Origin: Phoronis australis | Taxonomy: Eukaryota; Phoronida; Phoronidae | NCBI GenBank assembly: GCA_002633005.1 | Contig: NMRA01000026.1 | Location: 630,346-660,057, forward strand | DNA: 29,712 bases | Direction of reading: 5' to 3' | Shown here: positions 11,514 to 20,598 of the stretch, one piece after another | How positions within the stretch are numbered: position 1 is the first letter of the stretch | How the letters are laid out: each line of letters begins with the position of its first letter | Translations under genes and position numbers: made by a program | Notes under the pieces: generated by a model | What the model was told of the DNA's origin: nothing | Seen by the model: only the letters and a program-made list of their open reading frames with translations | Databases searched by the model: none

Positions 11514-11721
11514 GTATTTTTGTGTCTAACAAATTAGATGTATTGTGTGTGTTAATTACACATTCTGGATATCTCCGACTCTTTGAATGCGTACAATTTA
11601 TCTTGATTACGAAAAACGGTTGGGATGCATTTTTGGGCGTTCTGTTCGTTTAAAAACATCTCATGATGAATTACAGGCAACTGAATTGCTCATTGCACTC
11701 TCACTGTTGGCAAATTTCAAG

Positions 11722-12398
11722 GTAAGATCAGGGCATCTCATTACTGGTGGTTCTTAAGTGGCAAAATGAACACTGTTATCTGTTAGCCAGTTTTATGACA
11801 GGCCTGAGAGCAGAATACACAAACTCAATTACACAGCTTGTTCAATATCCCAATATCTTATGTGAGGAATCTGGGGTGGTGTTTTTGTAGTGTGGAGCTT
11901 TTGAATTATCATCCACTAGGCTTGGTAGTGATATGCTGAGAACTAAGTGTGATATGTTTAAAATGCCTTTCTGGTTGATCCTGAATTTTGAGACGGCGAT
12001 ATTACTCGCCTACTGTGTGTTTACTTACCACGTCTTCATTGATTTATCCATAGGCAATTTGTCATTTGTGGATTTGCGGATGTGCCAGCAATCACTTCTT
12101 AACAGTCAATGATATGAGCTGCAAAAATGTTTATTACAATCAATATATAATAATGGTGATCTGTCACTGACAAATATAACATTATAAAGATTCTAATTGG
12201 ACACATTCATGCTCTACAGCTTAAGGCAAGTTTGTGGTCACTCATAGTACTCAGTGTTGGCAACATAATGCTTGCTTCGGATAAAGGATGAGGACAACAG
12301 TTAATGAGACAATATCTTCATAAGGGGGTAGCAGGAAAATTAGGATCTAGCAGAGAGCGAGTGTTTCGCAAGCCTTTGCTGAGGAGCTTATCAGCAAA
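11722..12398. other. Region upstream of the candidate start at 12399
   Basis: No repeats recognised. A TATATAATAAT stretch near 12145 is about 250 bases from the ATG, too far to call a TATA box with confidence. Confidence 0.3.
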
Positions 12399-12413
12399 AT
12401 GGCAGCCACTGAT
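12399..12413 (+). CDS. Candidate first coding exon (MAATD)
   Basis: AAAATGGCAGCCACTGAT is followed directly by GTAAGTGG. The ATG has A at -3 and G at +4, and the donor is a full consensus, so this looks like a short first coding exon ending in phase 0. A phase-compatible exon follows at 13786. The TTAA-bounded transposon at 12588 would then sit in intron 1. Five codons give no clue to function, and a chance match is possible. Confidence 0.25.
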
Positions 12414-12587
12414 GTAAGTGGAATGTTGATTTGTGGGATTGAATTAATAAATTATGGGATCGATTTTACTATTTCTGTTCCTTAAATGATGAAGATACAT
12501 TTGCCACAAGTGCAAGTTACTGTCTTGCATGGGGCGCCACCTCAAGTTTCCCAACAAAATTAAACCCAGTTGTAACTCTTTCTAGAC

Positions 12588-12915
12588 TTAAAGGTGAAGG
12601 CAACCTTTTCTCATGTCATTTTTAGCAAAAATAAGGTTCGTTGGTTATCCCAGATATATTTTCCACTTAAAGACAGGTTTTTGTAATTTAATTAATTATT
12701 CGTTCTCTACTCCGGAAGTGACGTTTTGGGATGCAAGAATTTCACGCCAATTTCTTTTCATATAGTCTGACTATGGGAGCCAGTGTCTAGTCAGTCATTG
12801 ATCTACCTTGATTGTGATAAGTTCAGTCGTCGTTTGCTTTTGTCAGTCAACATGCCACACTGTTGCTGCGTACCGGGATGTACTCATTATGGCTCAAAGC
12901 CTGAGCCCTGCTGCG
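12588..12915 (+). repeat. Left long inverted-repeat arm
   Basis: Matches 13172-13476 in inverse orientation, by eye at roughly 85 percent. Landmarks are AGCAAAAATAAGGTTCGTT, AATTAATTATTC, GGAAGTGACGTTTT, CCAATTTCTTTTCA and GTCGTCGTTTGCTTTTGT. It ends just inside the start of the THAP frame (CACTGTTGCTGC). Confidence 0.9.
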
Positions 12916-13151
12916 ATGTTGAGTAGTGGGAGTGAATACACACCCAGTGAAGAGGACAGTTGTTCAATGAACAGATCGGTGAGCCAAACTTTGATAAGTT
13001 TATTGTGGACTTGTCTAAAGTATTGGAGCTATTTAGAAGGTACCAGGTGTGTGGCGAGGCAGCCACATAGCGGGGCGTAAGCAGTTTGTGTGCTCAGGTC
13101 ACTATCCAGTGGGAGTGTGTCGCGGGACACTCAGGCAAGTGGGACAGTTGA
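12852..13151 (+). pseudogene. Decayed THAP/transposase remnant
   Basis: One frame (12852, 12981, 13107 all in register) gives MPHCCCVPGCTHYG at the ATG, like the Cys-x(2-4)-Cys start of THAP fingers. After stops at 12924 and 12933 it gives FDKFIVDLSKVLELFRRYQV then CGEAA, and after TAG at 13068 it gives ECVAGHSGKWDS. The series KFIV..L..LF....CG....C..GH...W.S is, from memory, a conserved block of uncharacterised THAP-associated transposase-like proteins of aquatic animals. The middle of the THAP domain is missing, so this is an internally deleted relic. It keeps register over 300 bases despite the stops, which argues against chance. Confidence 0.6.
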
Positions 13152-13171
13152 GCCTTTGTCCATGAGACCAT

Positions 13172-13476
13172 AATGAGTACATCCGGTATGCAGCAACAGT
13201 GTTTCGTGTTGACTGACTCGTAAACAAAAGCAAACGACGACCAAACTTATCGCAACCGAGATAGAACAATGACTGACTTGGCAGCTCTCACAGTCAGACT
13301 ATCTGAAAAGAAATTGGCACGAAATTCTTGTCCCCTAAAACGTCACTTCCGTAGTAGAGAATGAATAATTAATTAAAATACAAAAAGCTGTAATTAAGTG
13401 GAAAATATGTCTGGGATAACTAACGAACCTTATTTTTGCTAAAAAAGACATGTAAAAAGATTGTCTTTGCCTTTAA
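13172..13476 (-). repeat. Right long inverted-repeat arm
   Basis: Inverse copy of the left arm. It includes the CACTGTTGCTGC codons of the THAP start on the minus strand, but the ATG is changed and one base is lost in the following G run, so this second start cannot be translated. Confidence 0.9.
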
Positions 13477-13785
13477 TTCACACCGACAGGAGGCACGTTC
13501 CAAAACGATAGCTCTATTGGTTTATCGGCATAGTTGTATTACGCGTTGTTCAAACTGAAATTGAGCTCTAAAACGAGGTTTATGCTTCGGATGAACAAAT
13601 TAGATGTTTTAAATTTAAAATTCAACTTGGTCCAGATTGATATTTGAAACGTATCGCATGAAATAGATGTAAAAATTATTAAAACTAAGAAAGCAGAATT
13701 GATGGTCAAATAATTTTTATTTTCAATTACGAGCCTAGTTTATTTTAATAAAAAATATATTTAATAACATCAGTTATTCTTGCAG
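13477..13785. other. AT-rich sequence, nothing recognised
   Basis: Contains long A/T runs (for example 13735-13765) and no coding signal. Confidence 0.4.
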
Positions 13786-13813
13786 ACCAATGACAAATCA
13801 AGTGTTAGTCCCG
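13786..13813 (+). CDS. Candidate second exon
   Basis: The acceptor TTATTCTTGCAG is good. The donor CCCG|GTAGTT is weak. Entered in phase 0 after the MAATD exon it reads TNDKSSVSP and leaves one base (phase 1). This is compatible with the starts of candidate exons at 17721 and 19151. The piece is short (28 bases), so the evidence is mainly the acceptor and the phase agreement. Confidence 0.17.
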
Positions 13814-14412
13814 GTAGTTCCTACCTCACCAGGACCTAGGCTATGCTTGATGTTAATATTCTTGATCAACAAATTAAACCAGATGTGACTTGCCCATGAA
13901 AGCAAAATGCGATGAGCCACCTCTGTCGAATCAACACATCAAAAATACAAGCAGATGACCTGGTTCATGTAGAAAGCACTTTTATCAACAATTTACGAGA
14001 AGAAATGTAACCCTGTATTCAGCATTACCTAATCCGCAACACTACGATCGCCTCAATTTGGTCATTGTGTACTTTTCATGTTTCGAATGTAGTTTTCCGA
14101 AAGAAAGTTGTACCCTTTGTCAGGCATCTCTTTGGTGCATTGACTTGGGTCTCTGATGTATTTTTCTACTTCTCTGTGGTTAATTATCAACACATTGTTA
14201 AGATTTAATATCCAGGTTGAACTCAAAAGACTGGCCATTTAATTTACGCAATGTCAACTTCCGCTTTGTTTATCGCAGTGAGCCTTGTTTTGGATTTTAA
14301 TGTCCGCCACGTGAACTAAGGTGTATAGACCTTGCTATTCAAACCCGCCTGTAGACTTATCTCCCCTGGACCAAAGGTGTTGTCACAATCGTTCACCATT
14401 TAGGTGCTGAAA

Positions 14413-14562
14413 ATGGAGGTGCTCGGTGAGGGTGAAATTGCAAAAAGAACTGAAAATCTATGTTGTACAAAAAAGTGGTGGAAGCCATTATGTCGTAGTA
14501 CAGCTGTCAGGAAAAAACATACTGAAGAAGCAGCATACGTGGAAGTAATCTATTTGCTGTGA
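14413..14562 (+). CDS. Small 49-codon ORF, unknown
   Basis: ATGGAGGTGCTCG is preceded by a CATTTAG acceptor-like site, with A at -3 and G at +4. The frame reads MEVLGEGEIAKRTENLCC, then a basic stretch KKWWKPLCRSTAVRKKH, and ends at TGA 14560. A GTGAGG donor lies only 13 bases into it, so it could also be a short first exon. No domain recognised. Confidence 0.17.
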   Translation: MEVLGEGEIAKRTENLCCTKKWWKPLCRSTAVRKKHTEEAAYVEVIYLL

Positions 14563-14656
14563 ACATGGCAAAAAACGTCAAGATTACCCGTGTTTACCGC
14601 CGTTCAAGATGTTTTGTATTCCCAAGAACTAAATTAACCGGAGAGAAAGGTTGCAT

Positions 14657-14713
14657 ACAATAAATAGAAAATAATACAATAAATAGAAAATAATACAATA
14701 AAAATAAATAATT
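14657..14713. repeat. 19-bp tandem repeat, 3 copies
   Basis: The unit ACAATAAATAGAAAATAAT starts at 14657, 14676 and 14695. The third copy is degenerate. It is A-rich on the plus strand. Confidence 0.9.
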
Positions 14714-14948
14714 CTCTGTAATTGTAAAAAAAGGTGGGTCAAATGTAACTAATGTGTTTAAAGTACGATGTTGACATTTCTCAATTATTGATGAAACTGA
14801 GTGAGCCACAAACAGTGGAGCAGAACCACAAACTAAAAAATGAATAGGAACAATTCTTACACTTATAACAATGCGAGGTGGTTCGAATTGCTGTTTGATT
14901 TAAATGAATTCTTTTGATCTGAAAGTGGCGTTTTAAGTCAGCGAGTTG

Positions 14949-14981
14949 ATATCGTACCGGGGTGGCGACCGGGTGCGATAC
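14949..14981. other. GC-rich imperfect hairpin
   Basis: ATATCGTACCGGGG and CCGGGTGCGATACC form an imperfect stem of about 12 bp around GTGGCGA in an otherwise AT-rich region. Function unknown. Confidence 0.35.
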
Positions 14982-15859
14982 CTTCCTGTGCCTGTATTAT
15001 TTAGAGAAAAATATAAGTTTTGGGGACCGTTTTATGAAGTTTATGTCCCAAGAAAATTTAAAAAAAGGTGTCGTCATGACGCTGGACGTTAGTATTACAT
15101 TTGAATATTTAGACATCACGCAGTAACAAAATAATTATACAGTACACGTTATCGCCATCTGTTACTGTTATTCAAGACTAGCAGAAGCGTCTTATGCAGT
15201 TTGTTCTTCTCACTACTGTGAAATTTGTGCATGTCTTGGGGGTCGGGAGTATGACGGGAATTTAAATAACTAGTGAAGGTACATACTCATATTCAAGTGT
15301 ATTATTGTAGGCTTAGTTCTTTGCATTACGTTGCCTGCTGTCGGCGACTATGCTCGTCTCCGAATCACAATCTGAAGCAGATGAAATCTCAAATTGATTT
15401 AGTTTTGTAAACGGAGCCCTGCAATATTACGAAATACTAACTTATAGCCACTGACATTGGTAAGGAAGTAGACTGTGACTCAGTCATGATTTAAATGGTT
15501 TAAACATGCTTCATCTCTACGCTATCAACGGTGCTGAGTTTCACTGGTTTCAGCACCTTAATATCGTGTGGTCACATGATCACGTCATGTCGGCCTTCGT
15601 ATTTTGGCGCGTGCATAGGTCTATAATTGCAACTGTTATATTATAGTTACCTTTACACCCACAAGTAAAATTTTTCATGGTTTTAGTCGCTTTCCCATTC
15701 ACATTGCATCGATGTGCCATTGTTTTCAACCAGATTTGACTGCAGTGCCATCTGCTGTGCTCATACCTAAGTTACAGCAGTCATAACCTCTCTCTAAGCC
15801 ATCTGCACTGAGGATTAGAACCACATTACAGCTACAACTTTTAAAATCGATTTTATAGT
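14982..15859. other. No gene or repeat recognised
   Basis: A TACTAAC branch-point-like motif and GTAAGG donor near 15440-15465 would define an exon of only 12 bases, which I do not accept as evidence. Confidence 0.35.
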
Positions 15860-15923
15860 GTTCACACCCGAAAATTATAATATCTAAATCCGTTTTAAAA
15901 GTTTTTACCAATTTGGTGTGAAC
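15860..15923. repeat. Short palindromic MITE-like unit
   Basis: GTTCACACC at 15860-15868 is matched exactly by GGTGTGAAC at 15915-15923, a 64-bp unit with 9-bp inverted ends. Flanking and internal TTTTAAAA-type blocks (15836-15854 and 15887-15903) also pair. A piece near 16259-16325 (AATTGAATTTTATATTGTTC, CGAAAATTGG) resembles it weakly. Possibly a tiny non-autonomous element. Confidence 0.35.
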
Positions 15924-15925
15924 TG

Positions 15926-16075
15926 GGCATGGGCGATGCACCATCGGGGGTTGGGGGGGGGCTATAGTTCCTACTTTTTTCAGTGCTGCCCCACCCATGG
16001 TCTATGGGCGGTACACTACAGGGGAGCTGGGGGGCCTATAGGCCCCACTTTTTCAGTTCTGCACCGCCCATGCAG
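15926..16075. repeat. Diverged 75-bp tandem repeat with a G-rich core
   Basis: The block ATGGGCGRTRCACYA...GGGG..CTATAG..CCTACTTTTTTCAG starts at 15929 and again at 16004, with a third start near 16070. The second copy contains GGGGCCTATAGGCCCC (16031-16046), a perfect 16-bp palindrome. Overlapping open frames here are by-products of the repeat (WAMHHRGLGGG and WAVHYRGAGGP are the translated copies). Confidence 0.7.
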
Positions 16076-16431
16076 GGTATATGAATGCTTCTTACCAGTT
16101 GAAATTACAACGGGCATTTACCACCAACAACACATGGAATTTTGTGATGAGGGAGGGGGGCTTCTTTTGTTTGGGAATTAAGGAACAAAGATGGATGCCA
16201 GTGATAAGCATTGTCTGTTTGTGGCAATATTCTTTTCCGCCCATGTTAGACACTGCGTCCAACAAAAATTGAATCCGTTACTGAAAATTGAATTTTATAT
16301 TGTTCGAATACCGAAAATTGGTTAGCTACAACAGAAGAAAACATTAAGTTAAATTGCCTCTGCTGTTCCTTTGTTGATGTGTCCAAACCGGTATTGTGTA
16401 ATCTGCCCGAGCAACACATGTGTCACGTGAC

Positions 16432-16441
16432 TCGTATCGTA
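16432..16441. promoter_or_regulatory. GTCACGTGAC palindrome (bHLH-ZIP-type site)
   Basis: An exact 10-bp palindrome identical to the CLEAR/M-box consensus bound by TFEB/MITF/USF-type factors in animals. The only other exact copy in the window is at 25778. No start codon with clear gene character lies next to this one. Confidence 0.25.
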
Positions 16442-17116
16442 TCAGAGTGATCTTAAAGCCCTCATAGAATGCAGTGAAATTTGAATGGGAGAGCCAGTCA
16501 TGTTGAGTCTTGACAGCCAGAACTCAGTCCTGGTTTATGGACTGTAAACATGAGAAATAACTGACTATAACTTATCCAAGCATAACCGACTGGAAATGAG
16601 GTAAATAGGTTGATTAATAAAATAATGGTTAGTCATGAGACTGTCAAGAGTACTTTACACATTAAGCGGGTTAACTTCCTCCCATTTCAGAGACATTTAG
16701 CTGTTAGCACGTAAAGTGGATAGAAATCAATCACCGACATCCATCTTGTCGCCTCTTGTGTCATGTGATAGTTGACACGTTTTTCAGTTATTTTGATACA
16801 AGTGTTAACAGTTCATGACGAATTTCCGAAATTGTCATTTTTTTCCTTTTTTCTGATGACCCTTTCCCATACAGTTACTTTCGCTTCAGTCGAAGCTTCA
16901 ATGTAAACTGTCGTTTATCCTGAAGTTGAGCGTGAGTGCTTACTTCAACGTCGGAGTTATCATTTAGCAAAGTTATCGCAAGGTAGCGCCAATATGACCT
17001 TGGCCCGTACATAATGATCTATATTTATCTCGTTCGGCCTGCATTATGTCCGTACGCCGTGCTCTTTTTGTTCTTGCTATTAACAATGGCAACAACCTCC
17101 CCCTCTCCCCACTTAC
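16442..17116. other. No gene supported
   Basis: Contains an imperfect inverted pair CGTACATAATG (17006) and CATTATGTCCGTACG (17042). Otherwise no repeat or coding signal. Confidence 0.3.
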
Positions 17117-17170
17117 AGACACGAGGAATTCAACTTCACATTGAGACGAAGATTGACGACATTTTGACAT
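17117..17170 (-). CDS. Candidate first exon on the minus strand
   Basis: The minus-strand ATG at 17170 opens a frame reading MSKCRQSSSQCEVEFLVS that ends in phase 0 at a full-consensus donor, TCT|GTAAGTGGGG. A TATATA stretch about 35 bases upstream (17203-17209) could be a TATA box, though transcription would then begin almost at the ATG. The reading frame is also open upstream. No downstream exon was identified. Confidence 0.2.
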
Positions 17171-17228
17171 GAAGTCGGAGTCTTGTGGCTTGCAGCAGAT
17201 CCATATATAGAATGTGATATGACGTTTG

Positions 17229-17258
17229 GCGGGAATTCGTTTTGCGGGAACTCGTTTT
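17229..17258. repeat. 15-bp tandem duplication
   Basis: GCGGGAATTCGTTTT and GCGGGAACTCGTTTT are adjacent, differing at one base. The unit is a multiple of three and gives a short repeated peptide in the minus-strand frame (AKRIP, AKRVP). Confidence 0.8.
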
Positions 17259-17562
17259 GCATACACAAAACTTTCAGTGATTTTTATTGTTTTTTAAGGA
17301 AACAATCCAGCTAGCACTTTACAAATTGAAACAGAATGCTTATACAGCCAAAAAAGCAATTAGTGGAACAAAATATTAATATTTGTTAATCTGTTATTGC
17401 CCGCTGTTGGCAAACGCAGTGACACTGCTGACATCTGATGACAACGAAGTTAAGTATTCTCACTATACGGAAGCGAAGCGCCGTTGCTCCACTATTAAAT
17501 CCATCTCTTAACTTTGAAGTTAACTTGTACTGTTAACTGTGACAAAAGACCGAATTTAAGTG

Positions 17563-17599
17563 TTCCCATTGACCGAAGCTTCGGTACTACCAGTGGGAA
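17563..17599. other. Hairpin around a 14-bp palindrome
   Basis: ACCGAAGCTTCGGT (17572-17585) is a perfect palindrome. Outside it TTCCCA and TGGGAA pair again, making a possible 37-base cruciform. Function unknown. Confidence 0.4.
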
Positions 17600-17655
17600 A
17601 GACCTTTAAGACTGATTACCTTGAAAATATTGCTTTGGTATTGTATGTACTGTTG

Positions 17656-17718
17656 GTAAAATCTCACCAAATTCGGACAAAAATAATAACAAAAATTGGC
17701 CTTTTTTCATTTTTCTAC
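17656..17718 (+). mobile_element. Pogo-like MITE end fragment
   Basis: GTAAAATCTCACCAAATTCG followed by GACA, then AAAATTGGCCTTTTTTCATTTT, is collinear with the left arm of the MITE at 24537. The shared block includes the pyrimidine tract that lies in front of the candidate exon at 17721. Confidence 0.55.
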
Positions 17719-17720
17719 AG

Positions 17721-17782
17721 CTTCTAACATGTTTGCTGCCCACAACCACCGTCTGATGGTAACCGTGAAGTTAAGAATTGTC
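17721..17782 (+). CDS. Candidate exon with a repeat-derived acceptor
   Basis: 62 bases between TTTTTCTACAG (a very good acceptor) and GTC|GTAAGTTG (full-consensus donor). The only open phase begins after one carried base and reads SNMFAAHNHRLMVTVKLRIV, ending in phase 0. This fits the phase-1 end of the 13786 exon and the phase-0 frame of the 19151 exon. The pyrimidine tract of the acceptor belongs to the pogo-like fragment just upstream. Confidence 0.22.
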
Positions 17783-18396
17783 GTAAGTTGTGGTCACAAT
17801 TTAAGACATAAGTAATCAATTTGATGAATACTTTCAATTTCCTTTAATTAAAAATCAAAAATGTTAGAATTGTGGTATCTCAACTACTAAACATGTGAAT
17901 TCCGTTCCAATTTAAATCTAATTCCGTAATAGAAATCCAATAACGTGAATTCCATCCATTTGCTATTACTGCCACAAATCATAGTTTCTGTGTTGCCAAC
18001 TTTTACTTAAACTTAATTCTCGCTTTTAAATATCCTGACGTTCAGATGAAAGCTTCTCCCTTTGAATTTAACTGTAATAAATTTCAAAATCAATAGATGA
18101 CTTTTCATATTGGCAATCTCTGGAGTAATGCTCAGTTTGGTGGTCAGAAAGTCAATTACTATGTAGTTGTTCATTAATTTAAAAACAGGAATATATTCCA
18201 ATGTCAGCCCCTTTCGCTGTTTGATTAATTTAGAGAGGCCTGGAATGGGAAAAATACAGACTAAATTGCATTATTTAAAGTAGTTCTCTGCCTCTGAATT
18301 AAAATGCAACCTGTTCACCAGGTATTTTTGAGGTTTGCTTTTAAAAAAATATTTCTGTTAATGACAAAGCATAGGTTTCAAATTTCAGGAAAACGA
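17783..18396. other. No gene or repeat recognised
   Basis: AT-rich. A 62-codon minus frame at 18013-18201 lacks any support. Confidence 0.35.
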
Positions 18397-18612
18397 TCTG
18401 TCAAAAATTAAGTTTTCTTGATTTTGGAATTTGGGACAAGGGCGATTTTGGCCTTCGCCATATTTCTCAAATTTCAGACAATGTGTATTCAGTCTACAGA
18501 GTGGGTAGTTGTTTTTCGGTTGATTCTTGAATTTGAGACCACAAATATTAGTTATTTCTAGAATTTGGGACAAGCTCCAACATTGAGCACTTTCAGTGTC
18601 CCAAATCGGTAA
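18397..18612 (-). mobile_element. Pogo-like MITE-family copy, inverted
   Basis: On the minus strand it reads ACCGATTTGGGACACTGAAA, TGTCCCAAATTCTAGAAATA, GTCTCAAATTCAAGAATC, TGTCTGAAATTTGAGAAATA and TTGTCCCAAATTCCAAAATC. It aligns in order with the plus strand of 8321-8475. About 60 extra bases sit in the middle compared with that copy. Confidence 0.6.
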
Positions 18613-19150
18613 CCCATTATTATAATTGATTTGATATTATGGAAATGGCCATCACAGTTAGGTGTTGTTAAACATACTTGGATAGGAATAAGGAAATATG
18701 TTTTAAAAATTTTGCTTTTACACGTTTGTGTAACTGAAGCTCGCGAAGTGTCGACTCACCACTACTTTGGGAACACTCAACTTCGGTGTCCATCGAAGTC
18801 ATCTGCAGGGATTACTGCAGCAACAATTGTGAAGTCCACACTACGCCACATTGTTTTAATCTCCATGACGATAGGGTCACATTTTAATAACTCCAATGCT
18901 TCTTAACTAATGAAGCTAACAGGAAAGCTCAATTTAGCTTCCTAGTTCACCTGTACACTTTGCTAGTGTGGGATCTAGCTTGGTGGGAAAAGTCCCTAAA
19001 AGATATCAAGCCACTTGACTCACTGGACTTGGTTTGAAAGTTGTGACATGGTGTGAATTAGGTATCAAGCAGACACTGCACAATGGTGAATATGTATCAA
19101 GGAGAAGAGAGTGATTTCATTTATCAGTGGTTAAATTTGTGTTTTTCTAG
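18613..19150. other. No gene supported
   Basis: A 91-codon plus frame (18631-18906) has no splice or domain support. Confidence 0.3.
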
Positions 19151-19219
19151 GCTCTGGACAAACTGAAAGGGCTGATCGCCTCAAGATGTGGGGAAAGATT
19201 GACTTGTGCTTCAAAACAG
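19151..19219 (+). CDS. Candidate internal exon, two possible frames
   Basis: 69 bases between GTGTTTTTCTAG and ACAG|GTGATC, the best-bounded exon candidate on the plus strand. In phase 0 it reads ALDKLKGLIASRCGERLTCA then SKQ. In phase 1 it reads GSGQTERADRLKMWGKIDLC then FKT. Both look like protein and both keep phase from start to end. Phase 0 joins 17721 to 23957. Phase 1 joins 13786 directly to 22721. I recognise no domain. Confidence 0.3.
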
Positions 19220-19923
19220 GTGATCTTGACACTTGCTACCATCTAACAATCTCCTGCTGTCTGTGAAAGTCTTTGAGTATTTACTTATGAATTTAAAACT
19301 GTGTACAGTGTCATCTTCAAGTTTAGATACCGCTATTTTGGTACTGAATAATTTATGGAGGCTTTTATGACAATTTTCTTTTTTACGATGTGTACTTGTT
19401 GTTAAGCATAACTCTCATAACACGTCTATAAGGAAACATACTTATTGCAGTTTATAAAGTGTCTAGTTCATGTCAAAAATTTGCTCTGTGTTAAGCTCGT
19501 ATAACTGACAAACTTAAAGACGGAACAAATTTGTAGTCGCACACATTATACGCTACATTACTTAATTTATAAGTTCCCATAAAAATACCACACTCGTTTC
19601 AGTTAACACCCATGTTCAGCTGAACGCAGCCCCCAAATTTTAAATTTTAAGCTATCCATGCTCGGCTTAACACTCAACCCCACTTTACGTGTTGATGACC
19701 AGTACTTGTCCCGCATGAAGCTCTTTTACCTGGACATTCCACCAAAGGATCTAACCCATGGACCATACTCCAGCAATAGCTGTCCGTTTTATGTGACTAA
19801 ATACCTGTAGAATTGCTGATTTTTTGAAATGGGTGGGAATTTTAAATGGTTGACCAGTTCCAGACTGTCAACTGCTACAGCATAGACAACCCCTCGGCTC
19901 GCAACATTGCCCCACAACTATGT
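19220..19923. other. No gene; one 12-bp palindrome
   Basis: GTTCAGCTGAAC (19614-19625) is a perfect palindrome. Otherwise no feature that I can support. Confidence 0.35.
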
Positions 19924-20102
19924 TTTGTTTTTTCATAAAAATCATAAAATTCCTATTTTTTGATAGCCAATCATGCAAAAGTGGAAATTCGTAACATTAG
20001 TTTGTAGAACATTCCATAAAGTATGGTGTCTGAAAGTATCGTATGAATCCGGTCAGCCATTTCTGAGACATGATGTTCCAAAGTTTGCCAAATTTGACCA
20101 TT
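19924..20102 (+). repeat. Dispersed repeat, copy 1 of a pair
   Basis: Collinear with 29048-29220. Shared blocks are TTTTTCATRAAAATC, AAAATYCTATTTTTGATA, AARTRTGGTRYCTGAAAGT, CAGCCATTTCYGAGA and TGTTC. About 170 bp at roughly 65-70 percent identity by eye. No terminal repeats found, so class unknown. Confidence 0.65.
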
Positions 20103-20435
20103 TTTAGAGGGTCCTACATTCCCTTTAAATACTATTGCCATGCATTTAAGGATAGCTCAGACAACCTTGCCGTTTGCAAACGTTAAGATTTTGGGAAAGG
20201 ACAAATTATTTTCTGTCTCAGCATCATCTTTACAACAGACGTTAAAGTTGTGAAAAATGCATTTAGTAGCGTTTGCTGAACAATGGAGCAACAAACTAAG
20301 TAACTTTGGCCAAAGCTCAAAACTTTCACTTTCATCCCTGAGCGCAAGAAGTTGAACAAGAGAGTAAAATCAATGTCAAGTAACAATAAACTGTGATTTT
20401 TATGCGCCCACATATTTATATGTGGACGCATTATG

Positions 20436-20485
20436 CCGTCATCTCCGTCCGTCCGTACGGGCGGCGTCCGTCCGGCGTCCGGCAT
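20436..20485. repeat. CCGT/GTCC microsatellite of the element
   Basis: Clustered GTCC and CCGT tetramers (CCGTCCGTCCGTACGGGCGG and onward) next to the 5-prime hairpin. Very GC-rich compared with everything around it. Confidence 0.75.
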
Positions 20486-20598
20486 CCGCTGCTCTATCTC
20501 CAAAACCCTTTGACATATGTTCATGAAATTTGGCACATATGTTCCATTCATAAATAGGACGGCATGTGCGAACTTTCGGACAGATCCAACTACCGGTG

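Larger units (their letters stand above)
12588..13476. mobile_element. Kolobok-like DNA transposon with long terminal inverted repeats
   Basis: An 889-bp unit bounded by TTAA at 12588-12591 and 13473-13476. The ends read TTAAAGGTGAAGGCAACC on the left and TTAAAGGCAAAGACAATC on the right strand, and the match continues for about 320 bp per arm. The centre holds remnants of a THAP-type and transposase-type frame. TTAA target sites together with a THAP zinc finger point to the Kolobok superfamily. PiggyBac also uses TTAA but has different termini and no THAP. The copy is dead: its only reading frame is broken by several stops. Confidence 0.85.

Noticed and set aside
16973-17266. 97-codon minus frame with repeated AKR-P peptide
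   Set aside because: The repeated peptide comes from the 15-bp duplication. Only the short 17117-17170 part with a good donor was kept, as a weak exon candidate.
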